Shown: positions 5,733 to 5,739 of the stretch, in pieces
Layout: each line of letters begins with the position of its first letter
Position numbering within the stretch: position 1 is the first letter of the stretch
Assembly (NCBI GenBank): GCA_945933905.1
Contig: CAMEQX010000099.1
Location: 1 to 5,739 of the forward strand
Length of the DNA: 5,739 nt
Source: an uncultured Clostridia bacterium
Lineage (GTDB): Bacteria > Bacillota > Clostridia > Oscillospirales > Ruminococcaceae
Reading direction: 5' to 3'
The notes under the pieces: generated by a model
What the model was told of the DNA's origin: nothing
The model's input: only the letters and a program-made list of their open reading frames with translations
The model's database searches: none
Made by a program: the position numbers and the translations under genes

Positions 5733-5739
5733 ATGGAAA
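5733..5739 (+). CDS. Start of a further gene, cut off by the right edge
   Basis: ATGGAAA begins at 5733, preceded by the purine-rich AAGAAAGGAAAA (AGGA at 5721-5724, 8 nt before the ATG), a plausible ribosome binding site. Only Met-Glu is visible, so no product can be named. It lies 60 nt after the DUF4097-like gene with no clear terminator between, so it may continue the operon. Confidence 0.45.

Overview
The window looks like a chromosomal segment from a Gram-positive anaerobe of the Clostridia, perhaps Oscillospiraceae or Ruminococcus-like. This is inferred from strong GGGAGG-type ribosome binding sites, near-consensus sigma-A promoters, and the gene families present: a PadR / HAAS (DUF1700-type) / DUF4097 cassette and a DUF6273 domain, all common in Bacillota. 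No rRNA, tRNA, CRISPR array, transposase or clear mobile element was seen.

Two divergent transcription units share a 290-base intergenic region (about 2896-3185). The leftward unit (minus strand) starts at a near-perfect promoter, TTGACA-17-TAAAAT. It encodes, in order: (1) a two-module response regulator with a degenerate receiver-like N-terminus, an acidic linker and a canonical receiver, and no output domain; (2) a membrane protein with a cytoplasmic N-terminal TIR domain, one transmembrane helix, a Ser-rich stalk and an extracytoplasmic DUF6273-like domain; (3) a DHH-family phosphoesterase that runs off the left edge. Intergenic gaps are 14 nt and 1 nt, so this reads as one operon. The regulator gene appears broken near its start: a one-base shortfall in a T5 run (2841-2845) separates the strong start at 2895 from the rest of the frame. 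It could be a sequencing error, a real mutation or a slippage site.

The rightward unit starts at TTGCAA-17-TAAAAT. It encodes a PadR-family repressor, a HAAS/DUF1700-type membrane protein overlapping it by 11 nt, and a membrane-anchored DUF4097-like beta-repeat protein carrying a ladder of GSG motifs. The last seven bases begin another ORF behind a plausible ribosome binding site. PadR plus HAAS plus DUF4097 is a recurrent envelope-associated cassette in Bacillota; PadR probably represses its own operon.

The best candidate for an unusual system is the leftward operon, which combines a phospho-receiver, a membrane-tethered TIR domain (TIR domains are often NAD-consuming or signalling) with an exported sensor-like domain, and a nucleotide phosphodiesterase. 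A functional link between the three is inferred only from operon structure.
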